Shown: one piece after another, positions 36,942-45,394 of the stretch
How positions within the stretch are numbered: the first letter of the stretch is position 1
Layout: the number at the start of each line of letters is the position of its first letter
NCBI RefSeq assembly: GCF_014639235.1
Contig: NZ_BMFU01000004.1
Coordinates: forward strand, 489,222-553,221
Direction: 5' to 3'
Source of the DNA: Paenibacillus silvae
GTDB lineage: Bacteria; Bacillota; Bacilli; Paenibacillales; Paenibacillaceae
DNA: 64,000 nt
Notes under the pieces: generated by a model
Seen by the model: the letters and a program-made list of their open reading frames with translations, nothing else
Told to the model about the DNA's origin: nothing
Databases searched by the model: none
Made by a program: the position numbers and the translations under genes

Positions 36942-36981
36942 CTGTTCATAAGCGATGCAGGAACTTGAGGAGGCAGTATTC

Positions 36982-37776
36982 GTGAAAGTTTTATTTATTG
37001 GAGATATTGTAGGAAATGTAGGTCGTAAAGCGCTCAAGGAAAATTTGCCTTACCTGAAATCGAAATATAAACCTCATGTCATCATTGTCAATGGGGAGAA
37101 TGCAGCAGCAGGGCGCGGCATTACAGGTGCCATTGCAAACGAATTTTTTAATTGGGGTGTGCATGGCATCACGCTGGGCAACCATACTTGGGACAATAAG
37201 GACATTTTTGATTTTATAGATGATGAACCTCGCATGATCAGACCTGCAAACTTCCCACCAGGTACACCGGGCCGCGGATATACGGTGGTCAAGGGCGAAG
37301 GCAAGGAACTTGCCATTGTGAACCTGCAGGGCAGAACGTTCCTGCCAGCGATTGATTGCCCATTTCGTGCAGCGGACGAGATTGTAGACGAGCTGCGCAA
37401 AAACTATAAGTGTATTCTGGTAGATATGCACGCAGAAGCAACTTCGGAGAAGATTGCCATGGGATGGCATCTGGATGGGCGCGCCTCCTTTGTTGTAGGT
37501 ACACATACCCATGTGCAAAGTAATGACGAACGGATTCTGCCTGGAGGCACAGCGTATTTGACAGATGCAGGCATGGTAGGACCACGTGATGGCATCCTTG
37601 GAATGGAACGTGAGGCGGTGCTGCGCAAGTTCTATACCCAGCTTCCCGTGCGGTTTGTCGTCGATGACGGGAAGTGGCACTTCCATGGTGCTGTTGTTGA
37701 TATTGACGAAGCGACCGGGGCGGCAACGCGCATTGAGAAGATTCGTTTGATGGAAGATGAGTGGCGCATGGAATAG
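36982..37776 (+). CDS. ymdB: Metallophosphoesterase YmdB
   Basis: YmdB, 264 residues, a dinuclear-metal phosphodiesterase acting on cyclic nucleotides, known in B. subtilis to affect biofilm and motility choice. Metal-binding motifs: IGDIVGNVGR, NGENAAAGRG, LGNHTWDN and VGTHTHVQ. GTG 36982 follows GAGGAGG with good spacing; the ATG at 36955 overlaps the Shine-Dalgarno region. The rny-ymdB order is conserved. Confidence 0.95.
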   Translation: MKVLFIGDIVGNVGRKALKENLPYLKSKYKPHVIIVNGENAAAGRGITGAIANEFFNWGVHGITLGNHTWDNKDIFDFIDDEPRMIRPANFPPGTPGRGYTVVKGEGKELAIVNLQGRTFLPAIDCPFRAADEIVDELRKNYKCILVDMHAEATSEKIAMGWHLDGRASFVVGTHTHVQSNDERILPGGTAYLTDAGMVGPRDGILGMEREAVLRKFYTQLPVRFVVDDGKWHFHGAVVDIDEATGAATRIEKIRLMEDEWRME

Positions 37777-37814
37777 GGGTATTGTCCCATTTTGCCAGGC
37801 AACTCTGCTAAAAA

Positions 37815-37843
37815 GAAGGAATTTTTTTGCCTCCCGCGAATAA
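37815..37843 (+). promoter_or_regulatory. Candidate sigma-H promoter of spoVS
   Basis: GAAGGAATT (37815-37823) fits the sigma-H -35 (RNAGGAWWW), and GAATAA (37838-37843) fits the -10 GAATWW with the usual gap. spoVS is a sigma-H gene in B. subtilis. Confidence 0.6.
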
Positions 37844-37893
37844 CATCTAGTAAGTGGAAACAAACTTTCAACATTCCCAGGGAGGTACTTACC

Positions 37894-38154
37894 ATGGATG
37901 TATTAAAAGTTTCAGCAAAGTCCAACCCTAACTCTGTAGCCGGCGCTCTTGCAGGAGTTCTTCGTGAACGTGGAAATGCTGAACTGCAGGCAATTGGAGC
38001 GGGAGCACTGAACCAAGCCATTAAAGCGGTAGCGATTGCCCGGGGATTTGTAGCACCAAGCGGAGTTGACCTGATTTGTATTCCAGCTTTTACAGACATT
38101 GTGATTGACGGTGAGGACCGAACGGCCATCAAGCTGATTGTGGAGCCCAGATAA
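37894..38154 (+). CDS. spoVS: Stage V sporulation protein S
   Basis: SpoVS, 86 residues, an Alba-like small protein needed for spore coat and cortex completion. The sequence VLKVSAKSNPNSVAGALAGVLRERG and the GAGALNQAIKAVAIARG segment are nearly invariant in the family. ATG 37894 follows GGGAGGT. Confidence 0.97.
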   Translation: MDVLKVSAKSNPNSVAGALAGVLRERGNAELQAIGAGALNQAIKAVAIARGFVAPSGVDLICIPAFTDIVIDGEDRTAIKLIVEPR

Positions 38155-38179
38155 TACATGTATCAAGCGTATGCATGAG

Positions 38180-38211
38180 CCTGTTTACGAATGAAGTAGA
38201 CAGGTTTTTTT
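38180..38211 (+). terminator. Terminator after spoVS
   Basis: CCTGTTTAC pairs with GTAGACAGG (one G-T pair), then seven T. Confidence 0.9.
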
Positions 38212-38273
38212 GCGTTATTTTCAGACATTCGGCAGATGAATGGGGTAATTTACAGTTAACAGGGGGATGAGAG

Positions 38274-39251
38274 ATGTCGAGAAAGAACTGGCGTATAGCT
38301 GATTTTCATTGTGATGCACTGAGTAAACTGCTGATGAAGCCTGAGCTTTCATTCGAGACTGCTTCTGAGCTGGATGTGAATTTGCAGCAAATGCACGAAG
38401 GTGGAGTAAATCTGCAGGCGTTTGCGATTTATTTACCCGAGGTGCTGGGCCGAGGCAAGTTTGAACATGTGATGGGACAACTGGAGCTGTATCGTAAAAA
38501 GGTGGAGTACAGCGCAGAGCTCTCCAGTGGGGTTCAAACGCTGCTTTGGCGAGAACAGGTTGTACAGATTCAACGGGATGCGGAAAGCAAACCATGGGGC
38601 CTTATTACGCTTGAGGGTGTGGATGGGCTTGAGGGCAACCTTTTTTATCTCGAACTGTGTTTTCAGATGGGCGTGCGCATCGTTGGGCTCACTTGGAATC
38701 ACGCGAACTGGGCTGCGGATGGCATTATGGAGAAGCGCGGAGCGGGTCTGACTGCTAAAGGCAGGGAACTGGTGCATCTTTGCAACCGGACGGGGATGCT
38801 GCTGGACGTATCTCATTTATCGGAAAAAGGGTTCTGGGAACTGGCCGATTTGAGCGAACGCCCCTTCATAGCCTCTCATTCGAACAGCTACAATGTATGC
38901 CCGCATGTACGTAATCTGAAGGATGATCAGATCCAGGCTATCATCGCGAGAGAAGGACGCATTGGTCTGACCTTTGTACCCTGGTTTGTCCGGGAGGAGG
39001 AGAAAGTCCGTATAGAGGATTTACTGCCGCACATTGAGCACATCTGTTCACTTGGCGGGGCTCATCACTTGATGATGGGTTCAGATTTTGACGGAATATC
39101 TGTGAAAATTCAAGGGCTGGAAAATGCGGGATGTTATCCTAAGCTGACTGAAGTTTTACTGAAGCACTATGACGAAGCTCTTGTGCACGGATGGTTATGG
39201 GGGAATGCGATGCGGTATCTGGGGGAACACTTGCCAGAGAGAAGACCATAA
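38274..39251 (+). CDS. Membrane dipeptidase family (M19) protein
   Basis: A 325-residue zinc dipeptidase of the renal dipeptidase (peptidase M19) family, TIM-barrel fold. Metal-site motifs: ADFHCDAL at about residue 11, LEGVDGL, the His of VSHLSEKG, ASHSNSYNV, and MMGSDFDG near 262. No signal peptide, so it is probably cytoplasmic. It replaces the tdh-kbl genes found after spoVS in B. subtilis. Substrates unknown. Confidence 0.9.
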   Translation: MSRKNWRIADFHCDALSKLLMKPELSFETASELDVNLQQMHEGGVNLQAFAIYLPEVLGRGKFEHVMGQLELYRKKVEYSAELSSGVQTLLWREQVVQIQRDAESKPWGLITLEGVDGLEGNLFYLELCFQMGVRIVGLTWNHANWAADGIMEKRGAGLTAKGRELVHLCNRTGMLLDVSHLSEKGFWELADLSERPFIASHSNSYNVCPHVRNLKDDQIQAIIAREGRIGLTFVPWFVREEEKVRIEDLLPHIEHICSLGGAHHLMMGSDFDGISVKIQGLENAGCYPKLTEVLLKHYDEALVHGWLWGNAMRYLGEHLPERRP

Positions 39252-39314
39252 GAGACTTAAAATGGAAAACCTATTGATAAAATAAGTGTATTTCATGAAT
39301 TTTCAAGCAGTTCG

Positions 39315-39344
39315 TTTTCATTTCACGATAAAAAGGAGTATAAT
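39315..39344 (+). promoter_or_regulatory. Promoter of pduL
   Basis: TATAAT (39339-39344) with TTTTCA (39315-39320) 18 bases upstream. Confidence 0.5.
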
Positions 39345-39404
39345 ACCACTTGGATTGTTAAGAGCCTGTCTACGGGCCATAGATAAACAAGGAGTGAATT
39401 TAGG

Positions 39405-39977
39405 ATGAGTAAAACAGTACCTGTGGGCGTATCTGCCCGACACATTCATGTATCCCAAGAGCACGTTGATATTTTATTTGGCAAAGGTTATGAACTGACT
39501 GAATTTAAACCACTGTCCCAGCCAGGCCAATATGCTGCTAACGAAACAGTAGCGGTCATTGGTTCCAAGGGGCAGTTTGATAAAGTGCGTATTCTCGGCC
39601 CTGTTCGTCCTGAAACACAGCTGGAAATCTCCATGACAGATTCTTTTGCCATTGGTGTTAAAGCACCTGTGCGTGAATCCGGAAGCATCGAAGGTACACC
39701 AGGCATTACAATCAAAGGACCAGCAGGCGAAGTAACAATCGACAAAGGAGTTATTGTTGCGGCTCGTCACATTCACTTCCACACGTCCGATGCTGCTAAA
39801 TGGGGCATTGAAGACAAACAAATGCTGAAAGTACGTTTGGGTGGAGAACGCGGTCTGGTACTCGAAAATGTACTGGCTCGTGTATCCGACTCCTTTGCAC
39901 TGGATATGCATATTGATACAGATGAAGCCAATGCTGCGGGCGCACGTAATGGTGACACAGCTGAAATCATCGACTAA
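39405..39977 (+). CDS. pduL: Phosphate acyltransferase PduL
   Basis: A 190-residue PduL-type phosphate propanoyl/acetyltransferase with two beta-barrel halves. The zinc motifs SARHIHVS (about residue 9) and AARHIHFH (about 122) are both present. There is no microcompartment targeting extension and no shell-protein gene nearby, so it probably acts as a general phosphotransacetylase in the cytoplasm (inference). Confidence 0.92.
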   Translation: MSKTVPVGVSARHIHVSQEHVDILFGKGYELTEFKPLSQPGQYAANETVAVIGSKGQFDKVRILGPVRPETQLEISMTDSFAIGVKAPVRESGSIEGTPGITIKGPAGEVTIDKGVIVAARHIHFHTSDAAKWGIEDKQMLKVRLGGERGLVLENVLARVSDSFALDMHIDTDEANAAGARNGDTAEIID

Positions 39978-40041
39978 TTGACCTTAGACTACCTTTCATC
40001 AGTGCAGGCTGTATGAGGGGGAATCCCAAAGTGTTTGAAAG

Positions 40042-40107
40042 AAACCTGAGTGTTCTGGTGCAGACAGTTCTTTTGTTGAACTGCTCTCCAGGCTGCTCAG
40101 GTTTTTT
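40042..40107 (+). terminator. Terminator after pduL
   Basis: AAACCTGAG pairs with CTCAGGTTT, enclosing CTGG/CCAG and CAGTTC/GAACTG helices; TTTT follows. Confidence 0.85.
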
Positions 40108-40224
40108 GGTATTGAATGGCTCTGGTTTTTTGTTGTGTAAACGAAGGGGCATTTTGTTGCGGAAAATGGGATAAGCAGAGTATTCTGCCGGCAAAACTGA
40201 TAAGGCAGCAGCGCTGTTTGCAGG

Positions 40225-40253
40225 TGGAACTGCAGCCCAATTCATGTTATAAT
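40225..40253 (+). promoter_or_regulatory. Promoter of miaB
   Basis: TGTTATAAT (40245-40253) is an extended -10; TGGAAC 17 bases upstream is a poor -35. The stretch 40108-40356 otherwise holds no feature I can support. Confidence 0.5.
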
Positions 40254-40356
40254 TTGCTGTAATGCTCTTTTGATGCATGAGAATTGAAATGCTTGCAAAA
40301 CAATGAAGAATTGAACGCTTTTTATGAATAGAGGCTGTAAGGAGTGACCGAAGGAA

Positions 40357-41913
40357 ATGGCTAAAGACTCAAAAAAGGATTACTCCCAATATTTTGATTT
40401 CTCCGATGCCAAAGTAATTTCGCAAGATGAATTCAGCAAAAAAATTAGAATTCGTGGCCGTGAGATTAATATCAAGGCGGAACCGAACCATCGTCAGGAG
40501 AAACAAAGGGGCAAGGAAGATATTCAGGTTCTGTATGACACTGCCGTTCCTGATGAACTCAGGTCCATCGGAAAGGGCAAGCGTTATATCGTATATACCT
40601 ATGGATGTCAGATGAATGAGCATGACTCAGAGACGATTAAGGGCTTGCTCGAAACGATGGGGTATGAAGCGACAGAGGATCGCAAAGAGGCGGATATTAT
40701 TCTGCTTAACACTTGCGCGATTCGTGAGAATGCAGAGGACAAGGTGTTTGGCGAGCTGGGTCATATGAAAACGCTAAAGCTTGAAAACCCGGGCCTGCTG
40801 CTCGGAGTATGCGGATGTATGTCTCAGGAAGAAGGCGTCGTTAACCGGATCATGCAGAAGCATGGTTTTGTTGATATGATCTTTGGTACACACAATGTAC
40901 ACCGTCTGCCATACCTGATCCAGGAAGCGATCTTCAGCAAAGAGATGGTTGTTGAGGTATGGTCCAAGGAAGGCGACATTATCGAGAACCTGCCGAAAAA
41001 ACGTGAGGGCATGCGCGGCTGGGTGAACATTATGTACGGCTGCGACAAGTTCTGTACATACTGCATTGTGCCGTTTACCCGGGGTAAGGAGCGCAGCCGC
41101 CGTCCAGAGGACGTTATTGCGGAAGTGAGAGAGCTTGCCAGACAAGGATTCAAGGAGATCACACTGCTGGGTCAGAATGTGAATGCGTATGGTAAGGACT
41201 TCACAGATCTGAAGTACAGCTTCGGTGACCTGATGGACGATATTCGCAAAATAGATATACCGCGTGTACGCTTTACAACAAGCCACCCGCGTGATTTCGA
41301 TGATCATCTGATTGAAGTGCTTGCCAAGGGTGGCAATTTGGTGGAGCATATCCACCTGCCAGTACAATCAGGAAGCACAGAAGTGCTTAAACGTATGAGC
41401 CGGAAGTATACCCGGGAACACTATCTGAATCTGGCAGCAAAGATCAAAGCGGCTATTCCCGACGTTGTTTTGACGACCGATTTCATCGTGGGCTTCCCTG
41501 GTGAAACGGATGAGCAGTTTGAGGATACTCTTTCACTAGTCCGTGAGGTTGGTTATGATTTTGCATATACGTACATCTATTCTCCACGCGAAGGCACACC
41601 TGCAGCAGTGATGGAGGATAATGTTCCGATGGAAGTGAAGAAGGAACGTCTGAAACGCCTGAACGAAACGATCAACGAGTACAGCCACCGCAGCAATGAA
41701 CAGCAGCGCGGCAAAATTGTTGAAGTGCTTGTAGAAGGCGAGAGCAAACGAAACTCGACAGTTCTGGCTGGACGTACGCGCAGCAACAAGCTGGTGCATT
41801 TTGAAGGGCCTAAAGAATTGATCGGTACGTTTGTGCAGGTGGAAATTACCGACCCGATGACGTTTTATATTCGCGGCAATTTGCTTACCGAACCCGTAGC
41901 CGCTAATCAGTAG
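40357..41913 (+). CDS. miaB: tRNA-2-methylthio-N6-dimethylallyladenosine synthase
   Basis: MiaB, 518 residues, a radical-SAM methylthiotransferase acting on A37 of tRNA. About 65 extra N-terminal residues, as in Bacillus homologues. The first cluster Cys residues lie in YTYGCQMNEHDS, NTCAIRENAED and GVCGCMSQ; the radical-SAM motif CDKFCTYC lies near residue 229; the C-terminal TRAM domain starts near 447. ATG 40357 follows AAGGAGTGACCG. The miaB-ricA order is kept, but a repeat array separates them. Confidence 0.96.
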   Translation: MAKDSKKDYSQYFDFSDAKVISQDEFSKKIRIRGREINIKAEPNHRQEKQRGKEDIQVLYDTAVPDELRSIGKGKRYIVYTYGCQMNEHDSETIKGLLETMGYEATEDRKEADIILLNTCAIRENAEDKVFGELGHMKTLKLENPGLLLGVCGCMSQEEGVVNRIMQKHGFVDMIFGTHNVHRLPYLIQEAIFSKEMVVEVWSKEGDIIENLPKKREGMRGWVNIMYGCDKFCTYCIVPFTRGKERSRRPEDVIAEVRELARQGFKEITLLGQNVNAYGKDFTDLKYSFGDLMDDIRKIDIPRVRFTTSHPRDFDDHLIEVLAKGGNLVEHIHLPVQSGSTEVLKRMSRKYTREHYLNLAAKIKAAIPDVVLTTDFIVGFPGETDEQFEDTLSLVREVGYDFAYTYIYSPREGTPAAVMEDNVPMEVKKERLKRLNETINEYSHRSNEQQRGKIVEVLVEGESKRNSTVLAGRTRSNKLVHFEGPKELIGTFVQVEITDPMTFYIRGNLLTEPVAANQ

Positions 41914-41938
41914 GAAAAGAGCTGACTATAGGGGCGAG

Positions 41939-42599
41939 TACCCAAGCCGTACTATACAAAACTCACCGAACAGGATGAGAGTTTCAGGTTCAATATCATG
42001 GTTTGGATTTTGGCTTGCTGTAGCGGAGGGGAAGGAAGCGATTCTGAAGAAACGAAGTGTTCGCCTTTATCCGCGGATTTTCCCCTTTGAGAAGGGGATC
42101 AGAAAAAAATCCGGGGATAACAGCGATCGGAAGAACGATCCGAACCCGAAGCGTCTACTCAAGTCGGACTATACAAAACTCACCGAACAGGATGAGAGTT
42201 TCAGGTTCAATATCATGGTTTGGACTTTGGCTTGCTGTAGCGGAGGGGAAGGAATCGATTCTGAAGAAGCGAAGCGCTCGCCTTTATCCATGGATTTTCC
42301 CCTTTGAGAAGGGGATCAGAAAAAAATCCGGGGATAACAGCGATCGGAAGAACGATCCGAACCCGAAGCGTCTACTCAAGTCGGACTATACAAAACTCAC
42401 ATAACAGGATGAGAGTTTCAGGTTAAATATCAGGTTTGGACTTCGGCTTGCTGTAGCGAAGGGGAAGGAAGCGATTCTGAAGAAACGAAGTGTTCGCCTT
42501 TATCCGCGGATTTTCCCCTTTGAGAAGGGGATCAGAAAAATCCGGGGATAACAGCGATCGGAAGAACGATCCGAACCCGGAGCGTCTACTCAAGCCGAA
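41939..42599. repeat. Tandem array: three copies of a 217-bp unit
   Basis: Units begin at about 41951, 42168 and 42385 (starting ACTATACAAAACTCA). The first two are 217 bases; the third is two bases shorter in an A-run. Copies differ at a few per cent of positions; units 1 and 3 share variants that unit 2 lacks. Each unit holds a hairpin: TTATCCGCGGATTTT against AAAATCCGGGGATAA, enclosing CCCCTT-TGAG-AAGGGG; a second inverted pair lies around GATCGGAAGAACGATC. The array is flanked by TACCCAAGCCG (41939) and TACTCAAGCCG (42587). Since 217 is not a multiple of three, reading frames through it shift at each unit, so it is not coding. Confidence 0.95.
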
Positions 42600-42664
42600 G
42601 TCCAAACATAGGGTTTTAACCGCATTCTCATCATATATCATCTCATACGAATGGAGCGATCTCA

Positions 42665-43114
42665 GTGGCGCAGGAAGAAGTGCAGTACAACCATTATGGA
42701 ATGCCTACCTACGATACGCGCAATCTGGTTATACGCGACGACATTATGGGAAAGGCCAAAGAACTGGCGGACATGCTCGGAACGAGCGAGGAAGTGAAGC
42801 AGTTCCAGCAGGCGGAGGCCAAAATTCGAGATCATGAGCGCATTCAGCAATTGATTGCAACGATCAAGAAAAAGCAGAAGGAAATTGTTGCTTTTGAAAG
42901 CTTCAACAATAGTGCGATGGTTAGCAAAATTGAGCAGGAAATTGATGAATTGCAAAACGAACTGGACAGTATTCCTTTAGTGACGGAATTCCAGCAAAGT
43001 CAAAGTGATATCAATTATCTGCTTCAGCTTGTCATTTCTGTCATTCGGGATACAGTATCCGAAAAAGTCAATGTCGAAGCCGGAACGGATTCACCTCCAA
43101 CCAGCTGCGGTTAA
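42665..43114 (+). CDS. ricA: RicA/YmcA family regulator (YlbF/YmcA domain)
   Basis: A 149-residue helical protein of the YlbF/YmcA family. In B. subtilis RicA acts with RicF and RicT, supporting RNase Y mRNA processing and phosphorelay output. The core includes AKELADMLGTSEEVKQFQQAEAK followed by a long amphipathic helix. Only one Cys is present, third from... the C-terminal SCG ending, whereas the B. subtilis complex carries Fe-S clusters using several Cys. GTG 42665 follows TGGAG. Position after miaB supports ricA rather than ricF. Confidence 0.88.
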   Translation: MAQEEVQYNHYGMPTYDTRNLVIRDDIMGKAKELADMLGTSEEVKQFQQAEAKIRDHERIQQLIATIKKKQKEIVAFESFNNSAMVSKIEQEIDELQNELDSIPLVTEFQQSQSDINYLLQLVISVIRDTVSEKVNVEAGTDSPPTSCG

Positions 43115-43122
43115 AAGAACGG

Positions 43123-43152
43123 AAGGGTGCGGACGCAGTCCGCGCCTTTTTT
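43123..43152 (+). terminator. Terminator after ricA
   Basis: GGTGCGGAC pairs with GTCCGCGCC, and six T follow. Confidence 0.88.
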
Positions 43153-43397
43153 GACATCGGCGGGCTGAGAGGCACGCATCAGGTAAACTAATCGAGTTCA
43201 GGTACGGAGCGGTGATCATCTGCACACATCAGAAAGATTGAAGGGTCATGCTCCACGCTGTGGGGTTATTTGGTTTTGGGTACGTGTGGCGCATGCAGAG
43301 GCATACAATACATGTGAAGACAGTACACGTATTAACGAATAAATATAATGACAACTAGAGCTGGTCAGACAACAAGCGGCAAAAGGAGAAATGAAAC

Positions 43398-43802
43398 ATG
43401 AGCATTTTGGACAAAATGGTGAAAGACGGAGACGGACGTTTTTGGGGATTTCTTGGATGTCGTTATATTAAAGGAAGTAACCAAGAGGTTCAGATTGCGC
43501 TCACAGCGGGCGAGCAACATACCAATTCGATGGGCATTATTCATGGTGGCGTGCTGACCTCATTGATGGATCAGGCGATGGGAATGGTCGCCACAGCAGC
43601 GATGGAGGTTGATGGTTGCGTAACAACTAACCTGAATGTGCATTTTCTTGCGCCGATGAGGCAGGGTGAATTAATCGTAACGTCGAGTGTGCTGCATCAG
43701 GCAGGACGCAGCATCACAACTCAATCCGAGGTGCGGGATGAATCTGGTACGCTGGGATGTATGGCTACAGCCACATTCCGTGTAGCAAAACCGAGAGGTT
43801 GA
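43398..43802 (+). CDS. PaaI-type hotdog thioesterase
   Basis: A 134-residue hotdog-fold acyl-CoA thioesterase family protein. The active-site region HTNSMGIIHGGVLTSLMDQAMG and the strand CVTTNLNVHFLAPMRQGEL are typical. Substrate unknown. ATG 43398 follows AAAGGAGAAA. The 280 bases upstream of it hold no feature I can support. It is the first gene after the break in the Bacillus core gene order. Confidence 0.88.
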   Translation: MSILDKMVKDGDGRFWGFLGCRYIKGSNQEVQIALTAGEQHTNSMGIIHGGVLTSLMDQAMGMVATAAMEVDGCVTTNLNVHFLAPMRQGELIVTSSVLHQAGRSITTQSEVRDESGTLGCMATATFRVAKPRG

Positions 43803-43824
43803 AGACAGAAATTTGAATCATCGG

Positions 43825-43852
43825 TTGACAAAAAATATTATTATGTCATAAT
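43825..43852 (+). promoter_or_regulatory. Promoter and candidate operator of the nrtR-pncAB cluster
   Basis: TTGACA (43825-43830), 16 bases, CATAAT (43847-43852) with TG one base upstream. A 13-base palindrome ATTATG-T-CATAAT (43840-43852) covers the -10 exactly, so a bound repressor would block it. Confidence 0.7.
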
Positions 43853-43886
43853 GAGATTATCAAAATGAAAATAGTCGGTGGTGCCC

Positions 43887-44696
43887 ATGAGCGAAAATAA
43901 CAAACATGTTAACACGGAACCAGATCAGGATGAAATGGAAGCACGAAACTACAGCTCCAAGAAATATCGCACCCCGGATGGGGTTCCAGCGGACATCGTT
44001 ATGTTCACGCTGACGAAGAGGGAACGCAAGACGGTAACGAAAACCCTCCCGATTCGGGAGTTGAAGGTTATGTTAATTAAACGTAAGGGCTGGCCTTTTG
44101 CAGGGCGATGGGCATTGCCTGGTGGTTTTTGCCAAGAGAATGAGTCCATATACGGCGCAGCAAAGCGAGAATTGATGGAAGAAACCGGCGTTGACGGTGG
44201 ACACCTGGAGTATCTGAACGTGTATAGTCAACCGGGACGTGACCCAAGGGGCTGGATCATCTCACACGCGTTCTTCGCTCTTGTAGAGGAATGGATGCTT
44301 GAACACCGGCAGGCAGCGGATGATGCCCAGGATGTCGGATTGTTTACCATTCAAGAAGCGCTGGAAGAGCTTGAGCTGGCTTTTGATCACAGAACGATCA
44401 TTGAAGATGCGTACAGACGGATACAGCAGCAGATGCTGGAGACCACGATTGCGAGACAGTTTCTTCCACGTGATTTTACGTTAAGTGAATTATATCAGGT
44501 TATCCAGAGTGTGGTGCCGGATTTCGAAGAGCCTAATTTTATTCGTAAAATTACTTCAACACGCAGTCGTAAAGGCATTGTCGAGGAAGTGCGTGATGAG
44601 GAGGGCAATCTGGTCAGCTCCAATCAATACTCTCAGCGCCCGGCACAGCTGTACAGGTTTACAGAGCTTGTACCACGTTTATCAATTTACACGTAA
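43887..44696 (+). CDS. Nudix protein with NrtR-type winged helix, probable NAD-metabolism regulator
   Basis: A 269-residue protein: a Nudix domain (about 35-175) followed by a winged-helix segment (about 190-265, LPRDFTLSELYQVIQSVV and FIRKITSTR) like that of NrtR regulators. NrtR binds ADP-ribose through its Nudix domain and represses NAD genes. The Nudix box here is complete (G-x5-E-x7-REL-x-EE-x-G, in GGFCQENE ... RELMEETG), so it may also hydrolyse ADP-ribose. pncA and pncB follow directly, which supports an NAD-linked role. ATG 43887 is preferred to GTG 43878, which overlaps the ribosome site. Confidence 0.8.
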   Translation: MSENNKHVNTEPDQDEMEARNYSSKKYRTPDGVPADIVMFTLTKRERKTVTKTLPIRELKVMLIKRKGWPFAGRWALPGGFCQENESIYGAAKRELMEETGVDGGHLEYLNVYSQPGRDPRGWIISHAFFALVEEWMLEHRQAADDAQDVGLFTIQEALEELELAFDHRTIIEDAYRRIQQQMLETTIARQFLPRDFTLSELYQVIQSVVPDFEEPNFIRKITSTRSRKGIVEEVRDEEGNLVSSNQYSQRPAQLYRFTELVPRLSIYT

Positions 44697-44745
44697 AACA
44701 CGGAAAATGCATTCAACCATATTCAAAACCAAGGGAGTGTGGACG

Positions 44746-45303
44746 ATGAAAGCATTAATTGTTATTGATTTTACCCGGGATTTTGTTACAGGTGCGCTGC
44801 CTGTAGGTCAGCCTGCGGTGGATATTCAGGAGACGGTTGCGGCGATTACGGAGGCATACTGTAATAACAAAGACGAAGTCGTGATGGCTGTAGACCTGCA
44901 TGAAGCCAATGATCCGTACCATCCGGAAACAGTGCTTTTTCCACCTCATAACATTCGCGGTACGGAAGGCAGAGCGCTGCATGGCCGTTTGGCCGAGGTG
45001 ATGGAGAAACGCAAAAGCGAGATTCGGTGGATGGATAAAACGAGATACAGCGCGTTCTGCGGCACAGACCTGGAACTCAAGCTGCGTGAACGAGGTATCA
45101 CGGATATCGCACTGATCGGGGTATGTACGGACATATGTGTATTGCATACTGCTGTGGATGCCTATAACAAAGGATTTCATATTACGATTTATGAAGATGC
45201 CGTAGCGAGCTTTAACCCGGCAGGGCATGACTGGGCGCTTGGTCATTTCCGTTCCAGTATGGGTGCACAGGTGGTTAAGGCAAGTGAAACGATATTGGCC
45301 TGA
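44746..45303 (+). CDS. pncA: Nicotinamidase
   Basis: A 185-residue cysteine hydrolase of the isochorismatase superfamily that turns nicotinamide into nicotinate. Catalytic triad: Asp in VIDFTRDF, Lys in MDKTRYSAF, Cys in GVCTDICVLH; metal residues in VDLHEANDPYHPE. The frame is open far upstream, but ATG 44746 follows AAGGGAGTG and gives the family N-terminus MKALIVID. pncB next door uses the product. Confidence 0.92.
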   Translation: MKALIVIDFTRDFVTGALPVGQPAVDIQETVAAITEAYCNNKDEVVMAVDLHEANDPYHPETVLFPPHNIRGTEGRALHGRLAEVMEKRKSEIRWMDKTRYSAFCGTDLELKLRERGITDIALIGVCTDICVLHTAVDAYNKGFHITIYEDAVASFNPAGHDWALGHFRSSMGAQVVKASETILA

Positions 45304-45394
45304 TTCGTCAGCGAGTATTGCGGTGTAATCAGCTTTAAGCCCGTCTTCAGGTATGTACCTGGAGAGCGAGCGGAAGTCAGAGAGGATGAGACAA

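Noticed and set aside
39967..40278. 103-codon minus-strand frame after pduL
   Set aside because: Covers the pduL terminator and has no ribosome site.
41939..42599. Possible CRISPR array
   Set aside because: Units are 217 bases, contiguous, with no unique spacers and no cas genes.
41975..42837. Overlapping short reading frames in the tandem-repeat region on both strands
   Set aside because: The same repeated DNA is read in different frames because the 217-base unit is not a multiple of three; no ribosome sites. Treated as non-coding repeat.
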